DNA of 64,000 nucleotides from a bacterium (GCA_905221215.1 CAJNCI010000001.1:186001-250000); one strand, 5' to 3'; shown: positions 21,322 to 30,192, counted from the first letter of the stretch. Made by a program: numbers and translations. Notes: a model not told the origin generated them from the sequence alone.

Positions 21322-21879
21322 ATGGCGAACGCAATTATTGAAAAAGCTAAAGAGAGAATGACCCAGTCTCACCAATCACTTGCTCGTGAATTTGGTGGTA
21401 TCCGTGCTGGTCGTGCCAATGCAAGCTTGCTTGACCGTGTACATGTAGAATACTATGGAGTAGAAACTCCTCTTAATCAAATCGCTTCAATTACGATTCC
21501 AGAAGCGCGTGTCTTGTTGGTAACACCATTTGATAAGTCTTCATTGAAAGACATCGAACGTGCCTTGAACGCTTCTGATCTTGGTATCACACCAGCTAAC
21601 GACGGTTCTGTAATCCGTTTGGTTATCCCAGCTCTTACAGAAGAAACTCGTCGTGACCTTGCGAAAGAAGTGAAGAAGGTTGGTGAGAATGCTAAAGTGG
21701 CTGTCCGCAATATCCGTCGTGATGCTATGGACGAAGCTAAGAAACAAGAAAAAGCAAAAGAAATCACTGAAGACGAATTGAAGACTCTTGAAAAAGATAT
21801 TCAGAAAGTAACAGACGATGCTGTGAAACACATCGACGACATGACTGCTAATAAAGAAAAAGAACTTTTGGAAGTCTAA
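21322..21879 (+). CDS. frr: Ribosome recycling factor
   Basis: 185-aa factor that, with EF-G, splits the post-termination ribosome. Sequence features are the two-domain RRF pattern: [16 protein letters not shown] near residue 25-40 and the long C-terminal helix rich in Lys/Glu/Asp. Follows pyrH as in most Firmicutes; terminator behind it. Confidence 0.98.
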   Translation: MANAIIEKAKERMTQSHQSLAREFGGIRAGRANASLLDRVHVEYYGVETPLNQIASITIPEARVLLVTPFDKSSLKDIERALNASDLGITPANDGSVIRLVIPALTEETRRDLAKEVKKVGENAKVAVRNIRRDAMDEAKKQEKAKEITEDELKTLEKDIQKVTDDAVKHIDDMTANKEKELLEV

Positions 21880-21890
21880 AAATAAACAGA

Positions 21891-21922
21891 AAAACTCAGT
21901 TGGCATTGCTGGCTGAGTTTTA
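21891..21922 (+). terminator. pyrH-frr terminator
   Basis: Long stem AAAACTCAGTTGGC / GCTGGCTGAGTTTT (with wobbles) around an ATT loop. The T-tract is short, so some read-through into the next gene is possible. Confidence 0.75.
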
Positions 21923-21938
21923 TTCGAAAGAAGGAAAT

Positions 21939-22793
21939 ATGAATACAAATCTTGCAAGTTTTATCGTTGGACTCATCATCGATGAAAATGACCGTTTTTA
22001 CTTTGTGCAAAAGGATGGCCAAACCTATGCGCTTGCTAAGGAAGAAGGTCAACATACAGTAGGGGATACGGTCAAAGGTTTTGCTTACACGGATATGAAG
22101 CAAAAGCTCCGCTTGACAATTCTAGAAGTCACTGCCACTCAGGACCAATTTGGATGGGGACGTGTCACAGAAGTTCGTAAGGACTTGGGTGTTTTTGTGG
22201 ATACAGGACTTCCTGATAAGGAAATTGTAGTGTCGCTCGATATCCTCCCTGAGCTCAAGGAACTCTGGCCTAAGAAGGGCGACCAGCTTTACATCCGTCT
22301 TGAAGTGGACAAGAAAGACCGTATCTGGGGACTTTTGGCCTATCAAGAAGACTTCCAACGTCTGGCTCGTCCTGCTTACAACAACATGCAGAATCAAAAC
22401 TGGCCAGCCATTGTATACCGCCTCAAGCTGTCAGGAACTTTTGTTTACCTACCAGAAAATAATATGCTTGGTTTTATTCACCCAAGTGAGCGTTATGCAG
22501 AACCACGTTTGGGGCAAGTCCTAGATGCGCGTGTCATTGGTTTCCGTGAAGTGGACCGTACCTTGAACCTCTCTCTCAAACCACGTTCGTTTGAGATGTT
22601 GGAAAACGATGCTCAGATGATTTTGACCTACTTGGAAAGCAATGGCGGTTTCATGACCTTAAATGATAAGTCATCTCCAGACGACATCAAAGCAACCTTT
22701 GGCATTTCTAAAGGTCAGTTCAAGAAAGCACTCGGTGGCTTGATGAAGGCTGGCAAAATCAAGCAAGACCAGTTTGGGACAGAGTTGATTTAG
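21939..22793 (+). CDS. cvfB: CvfB-like S1-domain RNA-binding protein
   Basis: 284-aa protein of the CvfB/YitL family: S1-like RNA-binding domains (about 1-60, 65-130, 145-210) followed by a C-terminal winged helix (about 225-284). The S. aureus homologue affects virulence gene expression; the role here is unknown. ATG 21939 with AAGGA just upstream is used; the ORF could start at TTG 21900 but that lies in the terminator hairpin. There is no separate promoter, so it may depend on read-through from frr. Confidence 0.88.
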   Translation: MNTNLASFIVGLIIDENDRFYFVQKDGQTYALAKEEGQHTVGDTVKGFAYTDMKQKLRLTILEVTATQDQFGWGRVTEVRKDLGVFVDTGLPDKEIVVSLDILPELKELWPKKGDQLYIRLEVDKKDRIWGLLAYQEDFQRLARPAYNNMQNQNWPAIVYRLKLSGTFVYLPENNMLGFIHPSERYAEPRLGQVLDARVIGFREVDRTLNLSLKPRSFEMLENDAQMILTYLESNGGFMTLNDKSSPDDIKATFGISKGQFKKALGGLMKAGKIKQDQFGTELI

Positions 22794-22801
22794 GGAGACA
22801 T

Positions 22802-23017
22802 ATGAGAAAATCATTTTACACTTGGCTCATGACTGAGCGCAATCCTAAAAGTAACAGTCCCAAAGCCATTTTAGCTGACCTCGCTTTTGAAGAGTCAGCC
22901 TTCCCAAAACACACAGATGATTTTGATGAGGTCAGTCGCTTTCTGGAAGAACATGCCAGTTTCTCTTTTAACCTAGGAGACTTTGACGCTATCTGGCAAG
23001 AATACTTAGAACACTAA
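22802..23017 (+). CDS. YozE-like (UPF0346) small protein
   Basis: 71-aa protein of the YozE/UPF0346 family (SAM-like fold), starting [15 protein letters not shown]. Acidic and cytoplasmic, function unknown. GGGAG precedes the ATG, 8 nt after the CvfB-like gene. Probably co-transcribed with it. Confidence 0.9.
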   Translation: MRKSFYTWLMTERNPKSNSPKAILADLAFEESAFPKHTDDFDEVSRFLEEHASFSFNLGDFDAIWQEYLEH

Positions 23018-23061
23018 CATGATTCACTGGGTTTGGGCTAGTAATTTCTCCGCCCCTTTGC

Positions 23062-23067
23062 TATAAT
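23062..23067 (+). promoter_or_regulatory. -10 box of the phoH promoter
   Basis: TATAAT, 35 nt before the phoH TTG start; only a weak -35 (TAGTAA at 23039-23044, 17-bp spacer). Confidence 0.45.
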
Positions 23068-23101
23068 AAAAAGAAATAAAAGGATTAGAGAGGTTCTTTA
23101 T

Positions 23102-24106
23102 TTGAAGGAACATTCAATAGACATTCAACTGAGTCATCCAGATGACCTGTTTCATCTTTTTGGTTCCAATGAACGCCATCTTCGTTTGATGGAAGAAGAG
23201 CTGGATGTGGTGATTCATGCTCGTACGGAGATTGTCCAGGTTTTGGGAGAAGAGACTGCCTGTGAGGAATCCCGTCAGGTTATTCAGGCTTTGATGGTCT
23301 TGGTGAATCGAGGGATGACGGTTGGCACGCCAGATGTGGTGACTGCGATTAGCATGGTCAAAAACGATGAAATCGACAAGTTTGTTGCCCTTTACGAAGA
23401 AGAAATCATTAAAGACAATACTGGGAAGCCTATCCGCGTCAAAACTCTAGGTCAAAAACTTTATGTGGACAGTGTCAAACAGCATGATGTGACCTTTGGA
23501 ATTGGGCCTGCAGGGACAGGGAAGACCTTTCTTGCAGTGACCTTGGCAGTAACTGCCCTTAAACGTGGGCAGGTCAAGAGGATTATCCTAACTCGTCCAG
23601 CAGTGGAAGCAGGTGAAAGTCTAGGTTTTCTTCCGGGTGATCTTAAGGAGAAGGTAGATCCTTACCTTCGACCTGTTTACGATGCCTTGTATCAGATTCT
23701 GGGGAAAGACCAAACAACTCGTCTCATGGAGCGTGAAATTATTGAGATTGCGCCCCTTGCCTATATGCGTGGACGGACCTTGGATGATGCCTTTGTCATT
23801 CTCGATGAAGCCCAAAATACGACCATCATGCAGATGAAGATGTTCCTGACTCGTTTAGGTTTTAATTCTAAAATGATTGTCAATGGAGATATCAGTCAGA
23901 TTGACCTGCCGCGGAATGTCAAGTCCGGTTTGATTGATGCCCAAGAGAAACTAAAGAACATTCACCAGATTGACTTTGTTCATTTTTCAGCCAAGGATGT
24001 GGTTCGACATCCAGTTGTCGCTCAGATTATCCGAGCTTATGAACCAGCACCTGTCAAGAATGAAGAGAGTGAAGAATTAGATCCTCAACCTCTATCTGAA
24101 GGATAG
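23102..24106 (+). CDS. phoH: PhoH-family ATPase
   Basis: 334-aa P-loop ATPase related to phosphate-starvation protein PhoH, likely RNA-associated. Walker A GPAGTGKT (about 137-144), Walker B VILDEAQN (about 236), and the RPAVEAGESLGFLPGD block are visible. The start is a TTG at 23102 with AGAGG 8 nt upstream (23089-23093); the next in-frame ATG (at codon 30, inside LRLMEEE) would cut the conserved N-terminus. The C-terminal 25 residues are acidic. Confidence 0.92.
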   Translation: MKEHSIDIQLSHPDDLFHLFGSNERHLRLMEEELDVVIHARTEIVQVLGEETACEESRQVIQALMVLVNRGMTVGTPDVVTAISMVKNDEIDKFVALYEEEIIKDNTGKPIRVKTLGQKLYVDSVKQHDVTFGIGPAGTGKTFLAVTLAVTALKRGQVKRIILTRPAVEAGESLGFLPGDLKEKVDPYLRPVYDALYQILGKDQTTRLMEREIIEIAPLAYMRGRTLDDAFVILDEAQNTTIMQMKMFLTRLGFNSKMIVNGDISQIDLPRNVKSGLIDAQEKLKNIHQIDFVHFSAKDVVRHPVVAQIIRAYEPAPVKNEESEELDPQPLSEG

Positions 24107-24191
24107 TTCTTTTGTACTTAAAGTTATCTCAATACAATGTTTCATTCAATATCCTTATCTTAGTTAGAAACTTTTCAAGTGGTGGAATCCT

Positions 24192-24761
24192 ATGGAATCA
24201 ATTTTTGTAAAATTTGCCCAGTATCCGTATATAGAAACGGAGCATTTATTGCTTAGACCTGTAACCTTGGATGATGCGGAAGCTATGTTTGAGTATGCCT
24301 CAGACAGAGAAAATACGCGCTACACTTTTCCAACAAATCAAAGTTTAGAAGAAACCAAGAATAACATTGCTCAGTTCTACTTGGCCAATCCCTTGGGACG
24401 CTGGGGAATAGAACTAAAAAGCAATGGTCAGTTTATCGGAACTATTGACTTACACAAGATTGATCCTGTTCTTATGAAGGCAGCTATTGGTTACATTATC
24501 AATAAAAAGTATTGGAATCAAGGTTTGACGACAGAAGCCAATCGTGCCGTGATTGAGCTGGCTTTTGAGAAGATTGGAATGAACAAGTTGACCGCCCTTC
24601 ACGATAAGGATAATCCCGCATCTGGCAAGGTCATGGAGAAATCAGGTATGCATTTTTCTCACGCAGAACCTTATGCTTGTATGGACCAGCATGAAGAAGG
24701 CCGAATCGTTACAAGAGTTCATTATATCCTCACCAAGGAAGACTATTTTGCAAATAAATAA
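24192..24761 (+). CDS. GNAT-family N-acetyltransferase (RimJ/RimL-like)
   Basis: 189-aa acetyltransferase of the RimJ/RimL type. Typical start region ETEHLLLRPVTLDDAEAMFEYASD, then a long insert. The acetyl-CoA site lies around IGYIINKKYWNQGLTTEANRAV. The C-terminal NPASGKVMEKSGMHF motif is conserved. The substrate (protein N-terminus or small molecule) is unknown. GGTGG precedes the ATG; a terminator follows. Confidence 0.9.
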   Translation: MESIFVKFAQYPYIETEHLLLRPVTLDDAEAMFEYASDRENTRYTFPTNQSLEETKNNIAQFYLANPLGRWGIELKSNGQFIGTIDLHKIDPVLMKAAIGYIINKKYWNQGLTTEANRAVIELAFEKIGMNKLTALHDKDNPASGKVMEKSGMHFSHAEPYACMDQHEEGRIVTRVHYILTKEDYFANK

Positions 24762-24762
24762 G

Positions 24763-24792
24763 CAGTTGAGAAGAATTTTTCAACTGTTTTTT
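24763..24792 (+). terminator. Terminator after the GNAT gene
   Basis: CAGTTGA / TCAACTG stem then TTTTTT. The T-tract leads straight into the SigX promoter of comEA. Confidence 0.85.
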
Positions 24793-24800
24793 CTTCCTCT

Positions 24801-24808
24801 TACGAATA
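24801..24808 (+). promoter_or_regulatory. cin-box (SigX/ComX promoter) of comEA-comEC
   Basis: Exact match to the streptococcal late-competence box TACGAATA, preceded by a pyrimidine-rich tract and 20 nt upstream of the comEA ATG. This places comEA-comEC in the SigX regulon, as known for streptococci. Confidence 0.93.
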
Positions 24809-24827
24809 ATCTAAGAGAGGAGAAAAT

Positions 24828-25478
24828 ATGGAAGCAATTATCGAGAAAATTAAAGAATATAAAATCATTGTCATCTGTACTGGTCTAGGCTTGCTTGTAG
24901 GAGGATTTTTCCTGCTAAAACCAGCTCCACAAACACCTATCAAAGAAACGAATTTACAGGCTGAAGTCGCAGCTGTTTCCAAGGATTCGGTATCCGAAAA
25001 GGATGTGAAGAAGGAAGAAAAGGAAGAACCACTTGAACAAGATTTAATTACGGTAGATGTCAAAGGTGCTGTCAAATCGCCAGGGATTTATGACTTGCCA
25101 GTGGGTAGTCGAGTCAATGATGTCGTTCAAAAGGCGGGTGGATTGACAGAAGAAGCAGATAGCAAGTCGCTCAATCTAGCTCAGAAAGTTAGTGACGAGG
25201 CTCTGGTTTACGTCCCAACTAAGGGAGAAGAAGCGGCTAGTCAACAGACTAGTTCTGGGACAGCTTCTTCAACGAACAAGGAAAAGAAGGTCAATCTCAA
25301 CAAGGCTAGTCTGGAAGAACTCAAGCAGGTCAAGGGTCTGGGAGGAAAACGTGCTCATGATATTATCGACCATCGTGAGGCAAATGGGAAATTTAAGTCG
25401 GTTGATGAACTCAAGAAAGTCTCTGGAATTGGTGCCAAGACCATAGAAAAGTTAAAAGATTATGTTACAGTGGATTAA
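24828..25478 (+). CDS. comEA: Competence DNA receptor ComEA (CelA)
   Basis: 216-aa membrane-anchored DNA receptor for transformation. One transmembrane anchor lies at about residues 12-30, then a charged linker, an SLBB domain (about 72-125), a Ser/Thr-rich linker, and a C-terminal double helix-hairpin-helix DNA-binding domain (VNLNKASLEELKQVKGLG to about 215). GAGGAG precedes the ATG and a cin-box lies upstream. The end overlaps comEC by 17 nt. Confidence 0.97.
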   Translation: MEAIIEKIKEYKIIVICTGLGLLVGGFFLLKPAPQTPIKETNLQAEVAAVSKDSVSEKDVKKEEKEEPLEQDLITVDVKGAVKSPGIYDLPVGSRVNDVVQKAGGLTEEADSKSLNLAQKVSDEALVYVPTKGEEAASQQTSSGTASSTNKEKKVNLNKASLEELKQVKGLGGKRAHDIIDHREANGKFKSVDELKKVSGIGAKTIEKLKDYVTVD

Positions 25479-27702
25479 GAATTTCTCTATTCCCCTAATT
25501 TACCTGAGTTTTCTATTGCTATTGCTTTACTATGCCATTTTCTCAGCATCCTATCTTGCTTTGTTGGGCTTCGTTTTTCTGCTAGTCTGTCTTTTTATTC
25601 AATTTCATTGGAAATCAGCAAGCAGAGTTCTAGTGATTTGTGGAATCTTTGGCTTCTGGTTTCTGTTTCAAAATTGGCAACAGAGTCAAGCGAGTCAAAA
25701 TTTGGCGGATTCTGTTGAAAGGGTACGGATTCTGCCCGACACTATTAAGGTTAATGGTGACAGTCTATCCTTTCGTGGCAGGTCTGATGGACGCATTTTT
25801 CAAGTCTATTATAAACTCCAGTCCGAGAATGAAAAAGAGCAATTTCAAGCTTTAACAGCCCTTCATGATTTGGGACTTGAAGGAAAACTATCAGAGCCAG
25901 AAGGGCAGAGAAATTTTGGTGGCTTTGACTACCAAGCCTATCTGAAGACTCAGGGAATTTACCAGACTCTCAATATCAAAAAAATCCAGTCTATTCAAAA
26001 GGTTGGCAGTTGGGATATAGGTGAAAACCTGTCCAGTTTACGTCGAAAGGCTGTAGTTTGGATTAAGACACACTTTCCAGATCCTATGCGCAATTACATG
26101 ACAGGTCTTTTATTGGGACATCTGGACACGGATTTTGAGGAGATGAATGAGCTTTATTCCAGTCTAGGAATTATCCACCTTTTTGCCTTGTCGGGCATGC
26201 AGGTAGGTTTTTTCATGGACGGATTTAAGAAACTTCTCTTGCGATTGGGCTTGACCCAAGAAAAGTTGAAATGGATGACTTATCCCTTTTCCCTTATCTA
26301 TGCGGGCCTGACTGGATTTTCAGCATCGGTCATTCGTAGTCTTTTGCAGAAGCTACTGGCTCAACATGGGGTTAAGGGCTTGGATAATTTTGCCTTAACG
26401 GTGCTCATTCTCTTTATTGTCATGCCCAACTTTTTCTTGACAGCAGGAGGTGTCTTGTCCTGCGCCTATGCTTTTATCTTGACCATGACCAGCAAAGAAG
26501 GAGAGGGCCTTAAGGCTGTTGCTAGAGAAAGTCTAGTCATTTCCTTGGGAATATTACCCATTTTATCCTTCTATTTTGCAGAATTTCAATCATGGTCCAT
26601 CCTTTTGACCTTTGTCTTTTCCTTCCTATTTGACTTGGTCTTCTTACCGCTCTTGTCTATCTTATTTGCCCTTTCCTTTCTCTATTCAGTTATTCAGCTG
26701 AACTTTATTTTTGAATGGTTAGAAGGGATTATTCGCTTGGTATCGCAGGTGGCAAGTAGGCCTCTGGTCTTTGGACAACCCAATGCATGGCTGTTGATAC
26801 TATTGTTAATTTCATTTGCTTTAGTCTATGATTTGAGGAAAAATACCAAAAGAGCAGCTGGATTCAGCTTACTTATTGTTAGTCTCTTTTTCTTGATCAA
26901 GCATCCACTGGAAAATGAAATCACTATGCTGGATGTGGGGCAAGGGGAAAGTATTTTCCTAAGGGATGTAACTGGTAAGACTATTCTCATAGATGTGGGA
27001 GGTAAGGTAGAATCTGATAAGAAAATTGAAAAATGGCAAGAAAAGGCGACAACCAGCAATGCCCAGCGAAGTTTAATTCCTTATCTCAAAAGTCGAGGAG
27101 TAGCCAAGGTTGACCAGCTAATTTTGACCAACACAGACAAGGAGCATGTTGGAGACTTGTTGGAGGTGACTAAGGATTTTCATGTAGGCGAAATTTTAGT
27201 GTCAAAAGGCAGTCTGAAACAGAAGGAATTTGTGGCAGAACTACAGGCGACTCAAACCAAGGTGCGTAGTGTGTCAGTGGGAGAGAATTTGCCAATTTTC
27301 GGAAGTCAGTTAGAAGTCCTATATCCAAGGAAAATTGGAGATGGAGGGTATGAAGATTCCCTGGTTCTGTATGGAAAACTTTTGGATAAGCACTTTCTCT
27401 TCACAGGCAATTTGGAGGAAAAAGGAGAGAAGGATTTACTGAAGCACTACCCAGACTTGAAAATGGATGTTTTGAAAGCTGGTCAACATGGTTCTAAAAA
27501 TTCAACAAATCCAGTTTTCCTAGAAAAACTCAAACCAGAGATCACTCTCATCTCAGTTGGAAAGAACAATCGAACGAAACTCCCCCATCAGGAAACTTTG
27601 ACACGACTGGAAGGTATCAATAGTAAAGTTTACCGAACTGACCAGCAGGGAGCTATACGGTTTAAAGGGTGGAATAGTTGGAAAATAGAAAGCGTTCGAT
27701 AG
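25462..27702 (+). CDS. comEC: Competence DNA-transport channel ComEC (CelB)
   Basis: 746-aa polytopic membrane protein that carries single-stranded DNA across the membrane in transformation. N-terminal hydrophobic segments and an OB-like domain (about 90-180) are followed by the competence core (GLLLGHLDTDF, LFALSGMQVGFF at about 213-255). Many transmembrane helices run to about 470, and a metallo-beta-lactamase-like domain covers about 490-746. That last domain keeps LDVGQGES but has TNTDKEHVGD where HxHxDH is expected, and AGQHGSK for HHGSK, so it is probably not an active nuclease. Co-expressed with comEA from a SigX promoter. Confidence 0.96.
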   Translation: MLQWIKNFSIPLIYLSFLLLLLYYAIFSASYLALLGFVFLLVCLFIQFHWKSASRVLVICGIFGFWFLFQNWQQSQASQNLADSVERVRILPDTIKVNGDSLSFRGRSDGRIFQVYYKLQSENEKEQFQALTALHDLGLEGKLSEPEGQRNFGGFDYQAYLKTQGIYQTLNIKKIQSIQKVGSWDIGENLSSLRRKAVVWIKTHFPDPMRNYMTGLLLGHLDTDFEEMNELYSSLGIIHLFALSGMQVGFFMDGFKKLLLRLGLTQEKLKWMTYPFSLIYAGLTGFSASVIRSLLQKLLAQHGVKGLDNFALTVLILFIVMPNFFLTAGGVLSCAYAFILTMTSKEGEGLKAVARESLVISLGILPILSFYFAEFQSWSILLTFVFSFLFDLVFLPLLSILFALSFLYSVIQLNFIFEWLEGIIRLVSQVASRPLVFGQPNAWLLILLLISFALVYDLRKNTKRAAGFSLLIVSLFFLIKHPLENEITMLDVGQGESIFLRDVTGKTILIDVGGKVESDKKIEKWQEKATTSNAQRSLIPYLKSRGVAKVDQLILTNTDKEHVGDLLEVTKDFHVGEILVSKGSLKQKEFVAELQATQTKVRSVSVGENLPIFGSQLEVLYPRKIGDGGYEDSLVLYGKLLDKHFLFTGNLEEKGEKDLLKHYPDLKMDVLKAGQHGSKNSTNPVFLEKLKPEITLISVGKNNRTKLPHQETLTRLEGINSKVYRTDQQGAIRFKGWNSWKIESVR

Positions 27703-27745
27703 GAAAGATAGATACTATATATTAGTAAAATAAACTAAAAATCTG

Positions 27746-27774
27746 TTGCATAATAATGATAAAAACGATATAAT
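27746..27774 (+). promoter_or_regulatory. Promoter upstream of the decayed peptide gene and ABC exporter
   Basis: TTGCAT (27746-27751), 17-bp spacer, TATAAT (27769-27774). The only clear promoter for the downstream exporter genes, leaving a leader of about 320 nt. Confidence 0.75.
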
Positions 27775-27849
27775 GAAAACGTATTCAATGTTAATGATAT
27801 AAAACTATTAAAAATTAGCAAAAATCGTTTAATTAGTTAGTTTATAATC

Positions 27850-28068
27850 CATTGGTCTTTTTCAGTCCAGTGTATCTGCTAAGAGTGTTCTTAAAAGTAT
27901 CGGTATGATTGGAATATCTTCTATAGATCTAGTATGAATTTCCATGGATATAGACATACTAACGTTCCGTCATGGTCTCGTTATTACAGCTATTCTGAGT
28001 ATCCAGTTGGTTCTGGCTGGAACTACGGTCGTTATGAGGTCATAAACTATTACAGCGGAGGCTATTAA
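27850..28068 (+). pseudogene. Remnant of a small Tyr/Trp/Gly-rich secreted peptide gene (possible bacteriocin-like peptide)
   Basis: Two open fragments in different frames follow the promoter. The first reads IGLFQSSVSAKSVLKSIG and ends at a stop near 27935; it looks like the end of a signal peptide (VSA cleavage site). The second, open from 27895 with an ATG at 27934, ends MNFHGYRHTN...SWNYG-like and closes with NYYSGGY at 28068 (44 aa from the ATG). No ribosome site precedes either, and a start for the first is missing, so a frameshift and 5' loss are likely. The aromatic/Gly-rich end recalls lactococcin 972-type peptides, but this is only a resemblance. The full 27703-28100 gap holds nothing else I recognise. 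Confidence 0.4.
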
Positions 28069-28100
28069 TTCTTAAAGAGTGAGAAAAAGGAGGGCTAGAT

Positions 28101-28688
28101 ATGTTGCAGCTTACTCATGTGACCTTAAAAACGCGACAAGTCATCTTACAAGATGTTGATTTTACATTTGAAAAGGGTAGGATTTATGGTATTCTTGCTA
28201 TCAATGGTTCTGGAAAGACGACACTGTTCCGCGCCATTAGCAATTTAATTCCTATAAGTAGCGGAAATATTGTAGCCCATCCTTCTTTATTTTATTATGA
28301 GAGCGTTGAATGGCTGGATGGAAACTTAAGTGGGATGGACTATCTTCGCCTTATCAAAAACATCTGGAAGTCAGGGCTGAACTTGGGGGATGAAATTGAT
28401 TACTGGGAAATGTCTGACTATATCAGCCTTCCCATTCGCAAGTATTCCTTAGGCATGAAGCAACGCTTGGTGATTGCCATGTATTTCCTGAGTCAGGCCA
28501 AATGCTGGCTCATGGATGAGATTACAAATGGCTTAGATGAGTATTATCGACAGAAGTTTTTTGATAGGCTAGCACAAATCGATAGACAAGAACAGCTGGT
28601 TCTTTTAAGTTCCCACTATAAGGAAGAGTTGCTTGATGTCTGCGATAGAGTAGTAACCATTCATCAGGGGCAGATAGAAGAGGTTTAG
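28101..28688 (+). CDS. ABC transporter ATP-binding protein
   Basis: 195-aa ATPase, short. Walker A reads AINGSGKTT: the first Gly of GxxGxGKT is Ala. The signature is YSLGMKQR (for LSGGQ), Walker B CWLMDEITNGLD, H-loop LLSSHYKEE. GGAGGG before the ATG. The next gene encodes the membrane partner 3 nt downstream. Domain type and neighbour point to an export or immunity-type transporter, perhaps for the decayed peptide upstream. Confidence 0.9.
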   Translation: MLQLTHVTLKTRQVILQDVDFTFEKGRIYGILAINGSGKTTLFRAISNLIPISSGNIVAHPSLFYYESVEWLDGNLSGMDYLRLIKNIWKSGLNLGDEIDYWEMSDYISLPIRKYSLGMKQRLVIAMYFLSQAKCWLMDEITNGLDEYYRQKFFDRLAQIDRQEQLVLLSSHYKEELLDVCDRVVTIHQGQIEEV

Positions 28689-28691
28689 TTT

Positions 28692-29876
28692 ATGAAAGAT
28701 GTTAGTCTATTTTTATTAAAAAAAGTTTTCAAAAGTCGCTTAAACTGGATTATCTTAGCTTTATTTGTATCTGGACTCGGTGTTACCTTTTATTTTAATA
28801 GTCAGACTGCAAACTCCGTCAGCTTGGAGAGCGAGTTGGAAACCCGTCTTGTAAAAGATGAGAGAGTCATCAATGAATATGAAGAGGAACTCTCCCAAAT
28901 TTCTGATACCAACTCGGAGGAATACCAGATTGCTAAAAGTAATTTAGAATCGCAAAAAAATCTTTTGACTCAAAAGAAAGAAATTCTGGATTTGTTAAAA
29001 GAAGGACGCTGGAAAGAAGCCTACTATTTGCAGTGGCAAGATGAAGAGAAGAATTATGAAGTTATGTCAAATCAACCGACTGCTAGCTCTGACTTTAAAA
29101 TGGCGGTTGACCGCCAACGAAAGATTTACCAAGCCCTGTATCCCTTGAATATAAAAGCACATACTTTGGAGTTTCCGACCCACGGGATTGATCAGATTGT
29201 CTGGATTTTAGAGGCTATCATCCCAAGCTTGTTTGTGGTTGCTATTATTTTTATGCTAACGCAACTATTTGCAGAAAGATATCAAAATCATCTGGATACA
29301 GCTCAATTATATCCTTTTTCAAAAGTGGCATTTGCCATGTCCTCCCTTGGAGTTGGAGTGGGCTATGTAACTGTGCTGTTTATCGGAATCAGCGGATTTT
29401 CTTTTCTAGTGGGAAGTCTGATAAGTGGTTTTGGACAGTTAGATTATCCCTACCCGATTTATAGCTTAGTGAATCAAGAGGTAACTATTGGAAAGATACA
29501 AGATATGTTATTTCCTGGCTTGTTATTAGCTTTCTTAGCCTTTATCGTCATTGTGGAAGTAGTGTACTTGATTGCTTACTTTTTCAAGCAAAAAATGCCT
29601 GTCCTTTTTCTTTCACTCATTGGGATTGTTGGCTTATTGTTTGGCATCCAAACAATTCAGCCTCTTCAAAGGATTGCACATCTGATTCCCTTTACTTACT
29701 TGCGTTCAGTGGAGATTTTATCTGGAAGATTACCTAAGCAAATTGATAATGTCAATCTGAATTGGAGCATGGGGATGGTCTTACTTCCTTGCCTGATTCT
29801 CCTTTTGTTAGTGGGGATTCTATTTATCGAAAGATGGGGAAGTTCACAGAAAAAAGAATTTTTTAATAGATCCTAG
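28692..29876 (+). CDS. ABC transporter permease
   Basis: 394-aa membrane partner of the preceding ATPase. One transmembrane helix (about 13-33) is followed by a roughly 140-residue charged, coiled-coil-like extracellular domain. Five or more helices follow from about 170 to 385 (LEAIIPSLFVVAIIFML, FAMSSLGVGVGYVTVLFI and others). This ABC-2-like arrangement fits peptide or lipid export. The substrate is unknown. A terminator follows. Confidence 0.88.
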   Translation: MKDVSLFLLKKVFKSRLNWIILALFVSGLGVTFYFNSQTANSVSLESELETRLVKDERVINEYEEELSQISDTNSEEYQIAKSNLESQKNLLTQKKEILDLLKEGRWKEAYYLQWQDEEKNYEVMSNQPTASSDFKMAVDRQRKIYQALYPLNIKAHTLEFPTHGIDQIVWILEAIIPSLFVVAIIFMLTQLFAERYQNHLDTAQLYPFSKVAFAMSSLGVGVGYVTVLFIGISGFSFLVGSLISGFGQLDYPYPIYSLVNQEVTIGKIQDMLFPGLLLAFLAFIVIVEVVYLIAYFFKQKMPVLFLSLIGIVGLLFGIQTIQPLQRIAHLIPFTYLRSVEILSGRLPKQIDNVNLNWSMGMVLLPCLILLLLVGILFIERWGSSQKKEFFNRS

Positions 29877-29910
29877 CTTTCCTATAGGGAAAATAAGTAA
29901 AAACTAACAT

Positions 29911-29940
29911 AGAGAGGGAATCAACTTGATTCTCTCTTTT
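29911..29940 (+). terminator. Terminator of the ABC exporter unit
   Basis: Stem AGAGAG(G)GAATCA / TGATTCTCTCT with one bulged G, then TTTTT. Confidence 0.88.
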
Positions 29941-29999
29941 TGATTAGGAAACTAAGCTAAAATACAAACAGAAACTTTTCAAAAAAATAACTTTTTATC

Positions 30000-30028
30000 T
30001 TGACAAGAGCTAGAAAACTTGGTATCAT
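30000..30028 (+). promoter_or_regulatory. Promoter of infC-rpmI-rplT
   Basis: Consensus TTGACA (30000-30005), 17-bp spacer, TATCAT (30023-30028) with TGG directly upstream (extended -10). Leader of about 158 nt. Confidence 0.9.
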
Positions 30029-30034
30029 ATAAAA

Positions 30035-30192
30035 GTTGAGAAAAGCAGAAGTGAGAGCTTCTCGCCTTGTGACATTAAGTTGCCTGGCCCTACGGATGAA
30101 AAGTTTCTAAGAAACGCTATCATAACGTGCGGGCTTGTATATTTACGAGTCCGCTATTGTTTTTCTCTAATAAAACAAAAGAGGTGAAAACC
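30035..30192 (+). ncRNA. L20-type leader RNA / attenuator of infC-rpmI-rplT
   Basis: In low-GC Gram-positives L20 binds the leader of this operon and promotes premature termination. The leader here contains a hairpin AGAAG-TGAGAG-CTTCT, a GTTTC-TAA-GAAAC hairpin, and a 10-bp stem GCGGGCTTGT / ACGAGTCCGC (30129-30154) followed by TATTGTTTTT, which looks like the attenuating terminator. The leader ends at GAGGTG (30181-30186). The family name is inferred from position and structure. Confidence 0.7.
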
